Assembly: GCA_021234155.1 (NCBI GenBank)
Contig: JAJEKV010000008.1
Location: 17,722,042-17,786,041 of the forward strand
From: Isoetes taiwanensis
Taxonomy: Eukaryota > Streptophyta > Lycopodiopsida > Isoetales > Isoetaceae
Direction of reading: 5' to 3'
Length of the DNA stretch: 64,000 nt
Made by a program: the position numbers and the translations under genes. This document shows positions 49,288-59,676 of this stretch, piece after piece. Under the pieces are notes generated by a model that did no database searches, was not told where the DNA came from, and saw nothing but the letters and a program-made list of their open reading frames with translations. Every line of letters begins with the position of its first letter. Positions within the stretch are counted from its first letter, which is position 1.

Positions 49288-51161
49288 GTGTTCGATGATG
49301 AAGATATTGAGGCAAAAGAAAAATCTGCTGTACCAGCAGAAGGAGAAAAGGACAAACTCATTTTGCCCATGGAAGGTGAATCTAGCACTAATAGTGATTC
49401 ACATGCTGAAATGCAAACAAATATGGCTAAAAGAAGGAAAACTGAAGTAGAAAAACTCAAAGAAGGGCAGCAGGACATTGACATAGAGAGGCTTGGCAGG
49501 GAAACTTCAGGAAGAAGTATAAGACTTAGGAAAGAAGATCCAATTGATCCGGATGTTATTATGGCGATTCTTGAGCCTGATGTGCCAACCTCTTATCAAG
49601 AAGCAGTTGAAGCAGAAGATGCAAAATGCTGGAGACAAGCAATGGAAGACGAAATGATGTCATTTCGCAGGACAGGTACGTATGAGTTAGTAGACACTCC
49701 TAGCAATAAAAATATTGTAGGCAGCAAATGGGTTTATAAACTAAAGATAGGTGCTGATGGAAAGTCTCTGAAATATAAGGCCAAATTAGTCGCACAGGGG
49801 TTTTCACAGAAGAAAGGATTACAGTGAAACTTTTTCTCCCATAGTAAAATTATCAAGTGTGAGAATGCTGCTAGCTATTGCTAATGTTATGAATTTAGAG
49901 CTTCATCATATGGATGTCAGTACTGCCTTTCTGAATGCAACCTTAGAAGAAGAAATTTTTATGAAACAGGCTCCGGGGTTTGAGACAGGTCATAATAAAG
50001 TTTGGAGGTTAAGAAGAGCTGTCTACGGATTAAGGCAATCCCCTAGACAATGGTATTTTTGCATGGATCATTTCCTAAAGGAAAAGGGGTTTATGAAACT
50101 GAAAAGTGACGGTAACATGTATGTGCTCCATCAAGGTACGAAATTCTGCATTATCGTTGTATGTTGACGATTGCATTATGGCATCTAATGATGCAGAATG
50201 CTTAAATTTTTGCAAGGGTATTTTGAAGGTAAGATTCAAAATGACGGATCTTGGGGAACTAAGGAAATTTTTAGGAATCGAAGTTTGCAGGGATAGAGAT
50301 CAAGGAGTGTTAACTCTCAAACAAATAGCAAATATTCAATCAATGTTAAACAGGTTTAACATGACAGGCTGCAAGGCTGTTACTACACCTTTGGTGTTGG
50401 GTCACAGAATATCAAACGATCTATGCCCTAAAACTGAGCATGAAGCACAGGAGATGGAGAATACACCTTTCAGAGAGTTAATAGGATGCTTGTTGTACGT
50501 AAGTAATTGTACCAGGCCAGATATTGCATTTTCTGTAAGTCTATTAAGTAGATATAGTAACAATCCTGGTAAACATCATTGGGCTGCTGCAAAAAGAATA
50601 TTGAGGTACTTGAAAGGATCTGCGGATGAGGGAATAACATATAATGAAGAAAATCTTACGCTCAAAGCATTGTGTGATGCAGATTGGGCAAGTGACCCAG
50701 ATTCTAGGAAGTCTACATCAGGGTTTTCTCTTATACTTGGTGGTGGATCAGTGTCTTAGAAATCTAAGAAACAATCTACAGTTGCAATGTCCTCAGCCGA
50801 AGCTGAGTATGGATCTGCCACATTAGCTGCCAAGGAGATAGTCTGGGCCAGAAGATTGCTTGGTGAACTTGGCGTGCATCAGAGCAACCCAACAATACTG
50901 TTTTGTGATAGCATGAGCTGCATTTCCATTACCAAAAACCATGTATTACATCAGAGAACAAAACATATTGAATTGTATTTGCACTTTATCCGGGACATGG
51001 TTGCCAGAGGTTATATATCAGTTCAGTTTATCAGATCTCAAGACCAAATAGCAGATGTGTTAACCAAGGCTTTATCAGGAAACAGATTCCATGATTTGAA
51101 AGGTCGTCTAGGAATTACAAAGGTAGCAGGAGAACAAAATTATGACATGAAGAGGGAATGA
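49288..51161 (+). pseudogene. Copia reverse transcriptase-RNase H remnant
   Basis: Acidic linker, then RT in 49,288-49,827 (WRQAMEDEMMSF, GSKWVYKLKIGADG, KAKLVAQGFSQ), a shift, 49,859-50,167 (MDVSTAFLNATLEEEIFM, WRLRRAVYGLRQSPRQW), another shift, and the catalytic box LYVDDC at about 50,159. RNase H follows (CDADWASDPDSRKSTSGF) with a TAG at 50,757-50,759 where the family has Trp in the SW(K/R)SKKQ motif, consistent with a single G-to-A change. It continues through SSAEAEYGSATLAAKEIVW and TKHIELYLHFIRDMV. The pol stop codon TGA (51,159-51,161) is formed by the first three bases of the 3' LTR. Confidence 0.9.
51149..51158 (+). promoter_or_regulatory. Copia polypurine tract
   Basis: GAAGAGGGAA ends exactly at the TG of the 3' LTR, where plus-strand priming is expected. 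Confidence 0.88.
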
Positions 51162-51500
51162 AGGCGTTTTATTGTGATTATTATTGTCATGTCATATATT
51201 TTAGACCAAAGAAATTCTGTAATAACCTAGTGTTTACACGATGTCATCAACAAAATTAGCATCTGAGACATTTTGGTGCCGAAAATGGAAATGGGATGCC
51301 GGATCTTCTGGGAGACAACCTTTTAAACAGATAAGGGATCTTTATGAGTAGATAGCCGGATAGGAGAGCAGAACGGCAATGGAAAACTTCGGTTGTTAAA
51401 AAGATCCCGGATTATAAACCTGCTTGGTGTTTGATGTATAAAATGTCTTGAGATATATTAAATATGCGGTTTTGCTGCAACCATTGGTTTTAAAATTTCA
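51159..51500 (+). repeat. Copia 3' LTR, 342 bp
   Basis: Same length as the 5' LTR. Starts TGAAGGCG, ends TTTCA. Confidence 0.95.
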
Positions 51501-51505
51501 AAGGA
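51501..51505. repeat. Target-site duplication AAGGA, right copy (copia)
   Basis: Matches 46,394-46,398 exactly. Confidence 0.93.
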
Positions 51506-51790
51506 TAAACCCAAGAATGCAGTGGAAATATTCGACCCATACCAAGATGTACAGAAAGGTATATTTCTGCTTGTAAGGCCGGCAGATGCATGTCCTACAT
51601 GGGTAGCCTATGCGAGGAGGCTCTATACAAGACCCCACCCCCTCATTATAATGAGGTTTTTGTGTCTTGGTGGGAGCCCGTGGCTAGAAAGGTACCGCAT
51701 CACACGCCAACAATATCTCCTGGCCTTGGCATAAAAGTGGCGGTGAATCCTAATGATGAACCACACTATCCCGGCCTCTCAAAACGATAG
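51506..51790 (+). pseudogene. DUF7869-type putative transposase, 3' part
   Basis: Once the copia element and one AAGGA are removed, the frame of the 5' part continues directly: GPAKD is followed by KPKNAVEIFDPYQDVQKGIF and then LLVRPADACPTWVAYARRL. A frameshift near 51,640 leads into HYNEVFVSWWEPVARK, ending at a stop at 51,788-51,790. The tail with VxVR and a WWEP motif resembles the small C-terminal domain of such proteins. Confidence 0.7.
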
Positions 51791-52019
51791 ACTATACTTG
51801 GTTAGCTGAACCGAAGCCATTATTGGTTGTGATCCCCACTAGCATAGGAATCCAGATGCAGGAGGCCTCAGAGGACGGAGATGAAACTTGAGTCTTCAAG
51901 GTACATTAAAGTAGTTATTTTTTATTACTCTCTGCATTTTTCAGATTAATACAAGTGCTCTTATGCATTACTATATCTTATATGCCAGAACATCACTACA
52001 CTATACATTGCTGAATAGG
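51791..52019. other. Spacer
   Basis: No feature recognised between the transposase remnant and the long inverted repeat. Confidence 0.5.
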
Positions 52020-52485
52020 TGATTCACTCATCATCAACACCTGCTGAGGTGATCCCATTTATCTCATAGCTATTGCGCTCAGGAAGCCAAATAAGATGGA
52101 TCATAACACGAGTTAGCCCGGAACAATCAATCTCAAAGACCATTAGCTTTGGATTGCAGGTAGGGATCAAGAAGAATACCCCTTATTTGGCAACCGACAG
52201 GTCATTGTAGCTCATTGAGCACTTGATCGCCTCGATGTGGTGCACAGGAGTAGGCGAATAATCCATGGGAGATGAATGACCTCTACCACCGAATGGAGCT
52301 GCTTTTATAGTCAAGTAAAATTATTGATGTGAATTATTGGTGTACATTGTAGTGCCATTATTGAGCGTGTACAAGTATCATGTACACGTACAAGTATCAT
52401 GTACACATACAAGTATCTTTAATGTATCTTGGACTTTAGTAGGTAAAAGTCTTTGTGCTTGAGTAAATTAGGTGTGCTTGAAATT
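52020..52485 (-). pseudogene. Left arm of long inverted repeat, copy of a small unknown gene
   Basis: On the minus strand this arm carries the promoter-proximal sequence and a frame homologous to the right-arm gene. It begins MDYSPTPVHHIEAIKCSMSY and ends with LTRVMIHLIWLPERNSYEI and GVDDE. The two products have the same length, but an in-frame TAA (after NDLSVAK) and a phase-shifted middle third disrupt this copy. A CTATAAAAG box lies at the equivalent upstream position. The arm matches 53,443-53,926 in reverse complement, best around the promoter and both ends of the frame. Confidence 0.7.
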
Positions 52486-53442
52486 AGGGACTGCTTGCAG
52501 AAAAAGTGGAGGTCGACGAGCACAACGTACAAATTATTCCGGTTCGATACATCAAATAATGTTCACTATGCTTATACATCCTTACATATTTCAGAAGTGC
52601 TTATATCATTATGTCCTTAACAGGTGATGTTATGCCGGCACATGCATATGTACAATTAGAAACTTATTAAACAAAACATTCCCTTAAAATGAAACAAACC
52701 ATTTAAACCCTTAGCTTTTAACTTCTAGTGCATCTTTGACTTCAACATTTCACGTAGCTTTAGCTTGAGTCTAAAAGTTGACTTCTTGACTTATTGAATT
52801 GACTTTACCCACTGGGATTTTTTTACTATTTTAACTTTCAAAATTTGACCTTTTGCTTTCAAATCACCAGAGCCACATACACATTCTCATGGTACTAAAA
52901 TGCAATTTTACTCTTTTGCAATTGATCTTCGTGTGTGCCTAATGCCTAAACTGAGTGAGTTCATAACTCATTCTGCAAGAGCAAGAGCAAGTTTTGGAAC
53001 ATGACAATGCAAAGCACTGATGACGCATATGACCCGTGTCATGTCATATGACATGTAACGACAATATGTGATACATGTGACAAATATAACATATGATTGT
53101 TGTCAGAAGTAGAACATGTGACATATGTCAAATTTGTCACTTATTATCTCACATATGTTCAAGGAGAATTTAGACACATCATATGACACGTGCCACTTAT
53201 AGGTCAAGATAGTCTACTTATGTTATAAAGGCATAAATAAAGCATGTATAACAGAAAAGGCTGGGCCAAAATTTACTAAACCAAGAAATAAGCAAACTTG
53301 TATAAAATATGTATAAACTATAGAAAACTAATATCATTAACTCAAAAAATCTTGAAAGGATAAGCTACAAGCTATGATGATTTTATGTGATCTAAGATTT
53401 AAGCATGATTTAATTAATTGGAGAGAATAACGCAATTAAAGG
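52486..53442. other. Spacer between the inverted arms
   Basis: No coding region. The part at 53,025-53,190 is rich in overlapping ACATGTGAC, CATATGACATG and GTGACATATG words, giving many short dyads. This is the shared upstream region of the two divergently oriented gene copies. Confidence 0.55.
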
Positions 53443-53635
53443 AATTTCAAGCACAGCTAATTTGCTCAAGCACAAATACTTTCACCTACTTCTTGAGCCC
53501 AAGATACATGAGGTCACATGATACATATATCCATACAAATTATGCATTATACTTGTACGTGTACATGATACATGTACACGCTCAATAATGGTGCTACAAT
53601 GTACACCAATAATTCACATCAATAATTTTACTTGA

Positions 53636-53644
53636 CTATAAAAG
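53636..53644 (+). promoter_or_regulatory. TATA-box-like element
   Basis: CTATAAAAG about 40 bases upstream of the ATG at 53,680, conserved in the mirrored left arm. It would imply a very short leader. Confidence 0.4.
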
Positions 53645-53679
53645 CAGCTCCATTCGGTGGTAGAGGTCATTCATCTCCC

Positions 53680-53922
53680 ATGGCCTACTTGCCTCCTCGT
53701 CTGGAGCACATCCAAACCATCAAGTGCTCCATGAGCTACAATGATCTTGGTGATTGCGTGAGAAAGGGTGTCAAACTTGATCCCTATCTGCAATCCAAAG
53801 CTAATGGTCCTGAGATTCGTTGCCTCGGGCTAACTCGTGTTGTAATCCACCTTATTTGGCTTCCTGATCGCGAGATCTATGAGCTGAATGCCATCACCTC
53901 AGCAAGTGTTGATGATGAGTGA
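53680..53922 (+). CDS. Small unknown protein, right arm of inverted repeat
   Basis: An 80-codon frame from ATG 53,680 (MAYLPPRLEHIQTIKCSMSY) to TGA at 53,920-53,922, ending ITSASVDDE. I do not recognise the family and see no signal peptide or membrane segment. The hydrophobic block LTRVVIHLIWLP is the segment best conserved with the left-arm copy. The frame opens upstream of the ATG, so a longer product is possible. Its conservation in a diverged second copy, including start and stop positions, favours a real former gene over a chance frame. The two copies point away from each other. Confidence 0.45.
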   Translation: MAYLPPRLEHIQTIKCSMSYNDLGDCVRKGVKLDPYLQSKANGPEIRCLGLTRVVIHLIWLPDREIYELNAITSASVDDE

Positions 53923-53926
53923 ATCA

Positions 53927-54823
53927 GTGATGATTTGGATTTGGTATTTTTGTCGTGGTTGGGACAGTTGCATGGGAGAAAACACGGCCTGCTCTCACTA
54001 TATGATTCCTCATTGCAGACTTAGCTGAAGCGTTATCGAGACTTTGTTATGGTGAAATTGCTAGTCGTTTTCCTTGTGCAGGCGCATACCATTACGCACA
54101 TATATGTATTGGAGAAGGATAATTCTCTTGCTTGCAAGTTTCTATACTATTCATTTTCAAGTAAGGATAATTTTTTTTATTTTTAATTTTTTTAATTTTT
54201 TTTATTGTAGACTTGCATGGTTTGTTGATTGGGCATTTATGCTTGAATAGGATATTGACGGAGCAACTGCAGCAAGAGGCATTTCTCCAAATTTGATGTA
54301 CTTCATCACCTTTAAACCAAACAATTTTATTTTAGTAAGACATTCCTAAGATGGGTCCTATAATACAATTAGTTCACATATGAACTGGTTTTCTTATTGA
54401 GCTCTTTGAAACACGGAGTACAAATTGGATCCCTGTGCCAATGGGTAGAAATATTGAAAAGTTTGAAAGAATGCTTCAAGACTAGACAATCATCTAGAGC
54501 ATGTCAAAAAATAAAGCATATAAGATAAAAGATGAATATTCGTCGCGTGGTAAGAAGACAATGACAGCTTCTCATCGAAGAGGAGAGGAAGGTTGGGAGA
54601 GGAAGATGAGGAATAATGTGGCAGCCACCATGATGTCTCCCAATTCGGATTTTGCAAAATAGAGGGTCAACATGGTTAAACATTAAAAGAATAATATTAG
54701 AATTAGCTTTGATAAGAAACTTGGAGAATCTGAAGTCAAATATTTTTATTAGTCACGTTGTGGGATTTCTTTAATAGACAAAAATGCGCAAACATTAACA
54801 AAGGCTACCGAAAATATCCATTG
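53927..54823. other. No gene recognised
   Basis: AT-rich sequence downstream of the right arm. A T-rich block at 54,172-54,210 and short fragments without domains were the only content seen. Confidence 0.5.
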
Positions 54824-55044
54824 CGGTGGTCGCTTAGTGGTTAAGCCTTTGCTCTGGCGTGTCTCCCACTTAAATTCAAAACCTACTGACTACCATAAAC
54901 AAGTAGGAAGGAAGGAAGGAAGGTTCTTTTATCGTCCGCGGAGGCCAATCAGCCTATGGGACCCAAATTACACGGGTGCAGCAAGCCCGTTGCTACCCGG
55001 ATTGGGTAAGTGCACGTCTCATTATGTGTAGCGACTAAAAAAAA
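54824..55044 (+). mobile_element. Putative tRNA-derived SINE
   Basis: Starts GGTGGTCGCTTAGTGGTTAA, a box-A-like tRNA 5' half. A degenerate box-B-like AAATTCAAAACC lies about 30 bp downstream. An unrelated body with a GGAAGGAAGG stretch follows, ending in a short A run (55,037-55,044). Target duplications were not found, so this remains tentative. Confidence 0.45.
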
Positions 55045-55530
55045 TGACATACAAGAGATTAGTAGTTTTGTATGTGCATGCAATGCAAGGGACAAGTAGT
55101 AGAATTGTAGTATAAGCATTGCAAAACTAATGTAAAAGTAAATGTGTGTGTCATGCACGCATGTATGTTCACATCCTCTTGTACTTTTTTGTCTGTTACG
55201 ATACAAGCATGGGAGAGTGGTCCACAGTGAAAGCATTATAAGAATAAGGCAAAGCTATGTAAACTAGTGTCCTAATTAGTTACCTAATAATATAAGAGCC
55301 AAGGAATAATATTTGTTAAAAGAGATCGTTATCAAATATATTCAATCACAATGGTTATTGAAGGTCATGAATAACAAATATCACAAAAACTGGTTCTTTG
55401 CGCAAAACATATAATTATACGGTCATTTTGATGGTTTTCATATGATTGTGGTGTTGTATTTCTATGAAGGTATACTAGTAGTATTTATATAGTGCACTTT
55501 GTATTTCTACTTAGTTTGCCCTCCTACCCT
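55045..55530. other. No gene recognised
   Basis: AT-rich DNA with short frames only. Confidence 0.5.
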
Positions 55531-55860
55531 TTGGTTTGGACATGCATGCTATGCCCATGCATATATAGCACCTTCTCTGCTAGTCAATACATGTATACGC
55601 CCCTTCTCACCCAGTCAATCTTAGGTTTCCATCCACATGCTTCCAGTGAATCTCAAGTTCATATTAACATGCTTTTGCATGCACCTCTGGTTTGGACATA
55701 CATGCCTATGCCCATGCATGTATAGCACCTTCTCTGCCAGTCAATGCATGCATACGCACCTTTCTCATCCGGTCAATCTTAGGTTTCTATCCACATGCTT
55801 TTGCATATGAGACCACTTTACATGCAACGAATCTCAAGTTTACATTAACATGTTTTTGCA
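55531..55860. repeat. Tandem duplication, about 156-bp period
   Basis: Two diverged copies share GGTTTGGACAT, TATGCCCATGCAT, TATAGCACCTTCTCTGC, GTCAATCTTAGGTTTC and TCCACATGCTT. A partial third copy (GTCAATCTCAAT, CACATGCATTTG) follows to about 55,915. Confidence 0.88.
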
Positions 55861-56260
55861 TGCAAAGGCCCTTCTAGCCAGTCAATCTCAATCTTCAATT
55901 CACATGCATTTGTGATTCCTTTGTTCTATATTATTCCGTTCTTTTTGTCACCTCCTTTTGGGTTGTTCATGACCGCATGCTTTTTTGGCCACATACACCA
56001 TATAGGAGATGAAGAAGACATGAATTTGGGTAAATTGTATAGGGCTTTCTGGATTTCTATGATCAATCATGTAGCCAAGGCACATGTTTACTTTCTTTTA
56101 TGCCATATAGTTCTTTTCACCTGAGAGCCTTACTTTTTCTCTAGCGTCAAAAAGCACCTAGGGTTCGCGAAACCGCAATCTTTCATGTTCCCTTTTCTTC
56201 TAGGTAATCAACTTCTCTTTGTTATGAGGTTATTGGCATATTTACTGGCTCGAATTTGCA

Positions 56261-56436
56261 GTGGCAGGTGGTCAATAGTTTTGTAATCATGGTTCAATTC
56301 CAAATAAACATCGATTGTAGGTGTAGCTATGTTGTGTTGGCTCTATCAGTGGCAGGTGGTCAATAGTTTTGTAATCATGGTTCAATCTCAAATAACATCG
56401 ATTGTAGATGTAGCTATGTTGTATTAGCTCTATAAC
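56261..56436. repeat. Tandem duplication, 88-bp period
   Basis: Two copies starting GTGGCAGGTGGTCAATAG at 56,261 and 56,349 are nearly identical. The second half of the unit recurs at 56,760-56,840 with a tRNA-like end. Confidence 0.92.
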
Positions 56437-56771
56437 TATTTCTCGCTATTATAATTGGTTCAGCTTCCAAGTTTTGAATCATTATAACTCCATTGCAATT
56501 GTTTTGGCGTCGAGCAACACACATAAATATACAATCATTTTACTATGATTTGCATATGATTGTGTTGTTGTATTTGTGTGAGGGTATGCTAGTAGTATTT
56601 TTAGAGTGCGTGGTGTATTTATAGTTAGTTTGCACTCCCAACCTATGGTTTTGGCATGCTTGCTTTCTTTTTGTAATCATGGTCCATGAGTTCTAATATT
56701 GCCATATCGTTGTTTTGTTGTGGTGTTATGGGACAAAATGTCTCTCCACGACTCTTTAATAAACATCGATT

Positions 56772-56840
56772 GTAGATGTAGCCTTGTTGCATGGGTCTAT
56801 AACTATTTCACGCTATTATAGTGGGTTCAAATCCCATTTT
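56772..56840 (+). tRNA. tRNA-like sequence, probably a pseudo-tRNA
   Basis: GTAGATGTAGCC resembles a D-arm start, and TGGG-TTCAAAT-CCCA forms a perfect T-arm-like stem-loop at 56,822-56,836. No convincing acceptor stem or anticodon arm could be paired. The segment is homologous to the 88-bp tandem units upstream, so it is likely a repeat of tRNA origin and not a functional gene. Confidence 0.2.
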
Positions 56841-59676
56841 TTGAATTTGTTAAAGTCCCTCTTCCTTATGACTTCATCACGAATATTTTGTATATTAAAT
56901 GCTCTTAAGCATTTCTATTTATTTAACAGAGGAATAGGAAGCCACAACTAGTGTTGTGATTTGTTTTGTAGCATTGGTATTTTTCAAACACATGATCATA
57001 TATCGATGGGTCTATATTAAATCTATATCTTATACTAGTTTTTTGAAACTATGATTAGTTTAGAAGATGAGTTGTAGAATACCTTTTCCATATTTACTTA
57101 CCTAAAATGTTTTTTTTGGGGAGGAGGGTGTTTCTCTTTTTTCGACTGCCGATGGACATTCAAAAAAATTTGTTATCGAAAACTCGAGTCCCCGGCAACA
57201 AAATGAATTCCCCAAATTACGCTTATAAATTTTTTATTTTTTTTAGGTTTGAGCCGTTTCTGAGATTCTTTGTAACGCTCGGGCTCGGACCAACAGCGGA
57301 CCAAAATGTAGAGGTGATTGAGGAGCTGGAGACCAGATTGCATGGTGGAGGAACTGTTCTCTTGGAGCATTTCTATAATTTCTTTCTCAAACGATTTTTG
57401 TATTTTTTTTTTTTCAACAAGAGAGGCTTTGGCGTTGCTTCAAGATCCGTTGGTGTAGAGGTAAAAATCCTTCGACAAGGTAGACTCCTATCATTCATAC
57501 AACTTTTAAGCAAAAATGGATTGACGGTTTGAAGGGTAAAATTTATCATCCTGCTTAACGCGTGTAGCGCCTAAGCAAAGATGGTCTGGCAATCTGCTAA
57601 TGGACTTGAGCTTTGAAATTAGTTATCTTGGCGTATGAAGTCAAAGTGACATAGATAATTTATGAAACTTTTAAATGTTGACAATCTTTTCCAACTCAAT
57701 GTCTCAAAAATATAGAATAAAAACATCAAGCATTTTTAAAGGGTATAGTGGCAAATCCATTCAAAAAAAAAGGGAAAACAAGGTGCTACGCACGAGGGTT
57801 GCACTGCGGTCCCACGATATTGTGTTTGCATAAGTTTATGTTTTGTTGTTTCATGGCAATGGGAAAAAACAAATGCAAGGATCAGCATCTTGCCTCAGAC
57901 ATTGTCTATGGGTTTGATTTTAAATCTCTAGACAATAGTGTTATGATATTGACAGTGTCATTTTGAATGTCAATATCTCCAGAAGCAACCATGATGCAGA
58001 TTTTCTTTTGAACATCTGCAAAAAATATATCTGCATCGAAACCAATAGTCTACTCAAACATGTGATCTTATTGAGCGTTCCAAAAGACATAGAATATAAT
58101 AGTAGAGTAAAAAGCTAGAAAGCATTAAGCTAATCATATTTGGTGATTCCAAAACTAGACAATCATTGAGAGTCCCAATAGATAACGGGAATAGCCACAT
58201 TAGAACTTAAAGTCTGAGTTTTATCATATGGCATGAAAACGTTGCCCTTTCAGGTTTTTGAGGAAAACCATGAAGAATAAAAACTGACTAAGAGTTCTAT
58301 AAAAAAGAGATAAATCATATCTTAAGAAATTGTCAATACGCTTAGATCACCAAAGCTCATCAATAAGCTAAAACCACCAAGGTTCGGGTGGATGTCGAAA
58401 TACAACCAACTCTAAGAAACTCAGCTTGTCTTGTTCATGTCGAGACCATCCCGCTAAAACCAACTAGGAGATCCTCGCAAAAAGCTTTCAAAAGTCCCCT
58501 AGGCACACTCCCATATCATCTCAACTGCAAATGAAAGTAATTGATCTGGTGAAAATAGACGCAAGCAAAAGAAATCCGTTAAATCTATGTTAAAAACCTA
58601 AAAAAGAACTCCAATTGACAAAGAACATTCAAAAAATCTCCAATCCATCGAAAAAAGCTTTTCAAAAAGAGAAATAAAAAATTAAGTTGTGTCTGGTTTG
58701 GGGAAGAGCATCCACCTAACCAGGTAAAAACATCTGCAAACTAGTGAAAGGAAGAGCATCCGCCCATTACTAATCTACCACAAACTATGGGCTAGGAAAG
58801 AACATCTGCCTAGCTAAGAATAATCATGTGCAAACTAGTCGGGGAAGAACATGCATCCCTATCTGAATAGAACCTTTGACAATTATAAATAACCTAGTCA
58901 AGAAAAGATGCAAGTCAAAAATGTGAATATGCTCTTGATCCGACATTATTGCACTAAAAACAAAGCCCGAATAAGTGCTGGGAGGGAAAAATAGGAGCAC
59001 AAGAGAGACAAAGATGAAAACGCTCAAGAAGAAGGCCGATGAAAAGATCACAAGAAACTGAAGCAATAAATAGACGAAAAAAAGATGCAAGGAAAAAGGT
59101 CCAGGCTATTTTGTCTTCCCAAGAATGATTGTTCCACTTTGCCATAGAACCATTGCATTGTATGAAAATAGAAAATAGATCTTCTAGAATTTGCTACAAT
59201 CTCAGGAGCAACATGAGAAGCAAAGATACCCTTCTAGCAGTGTCTCAAATTCAAAATATGAGGAATTTTCTTTTGACAACTTCTTAAAATTTCAAGTTCA
59301 CATTTGACACAAAATCTTAAAATCAAGTTCTCAATTGACATAAAATCTTAAAATCAAGTTATCAATTGACACCTTGAAAAAATTGTGTGGTTCACATCAA
59401 TTCTATTCAATTTACAATAGCACGTGTAAGACTGTTCGAAGGGGGTTGTTTTCCAAGGCCATGCCTCATGATACGTGTAAGATCAAGCTAGAACTTTCAA
59501 CTCTCAAATCTAAATATATAAAGTATACAATTAAGTTTGATTCATACTTCACAGGCTGCTTGTTTTCAAAATTATACAAGGAAGAACTCAAAACTTATTA
59601 TATAAGATAGACAATGAAAATTTTACATAGTAACTAAGCTCAAGCATTTCATAAAGGTGCATCTTCAACAGCCATC
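56841..59676. other. No gene recognised
   Basis: AT-rich DNA. A 141-codon plus frame at 57,107-57,532 is dominated by Phe from T runs and has no domain. A segment at 57,779-57,810 repeats words found at 33,694, and one near 58,235-58,275 resembles the 46-bp repeat of 28,764 and 32,823. Confidence 0.5.

Larger units (their letters stand above)
46399..51500 (+). mobile_element. Ty1/copia LTR retrotransposon, complete in structure
   Basis: 5,102 bp with two 342-bp LTRs, a primer-binding site just after the 5' LTR, a polypurine tract just before the 3' LTR and a perfect AAGGA duplication. The internal order is gag, (decayed protease), integrase, reverse transcriptase, RNase H, the copia order. 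Many frameshifts and stops show it is not autonomous, although the LTRs differ by only about 2%. It interrupts a DUF7869-type transposase gene. Confidence 0.95.

Noticed and set aside
53025-53190. CRISPR-like spaced repeats
   Set aside because: The ACATGTGAC words have irregular spacing and no conserved repeat length; the genome is a plant nucleus.
57107-57532. 141-codon plus frame
   Set aside because: Mostly Phe from T runs, no domain; not convincing as a gene.
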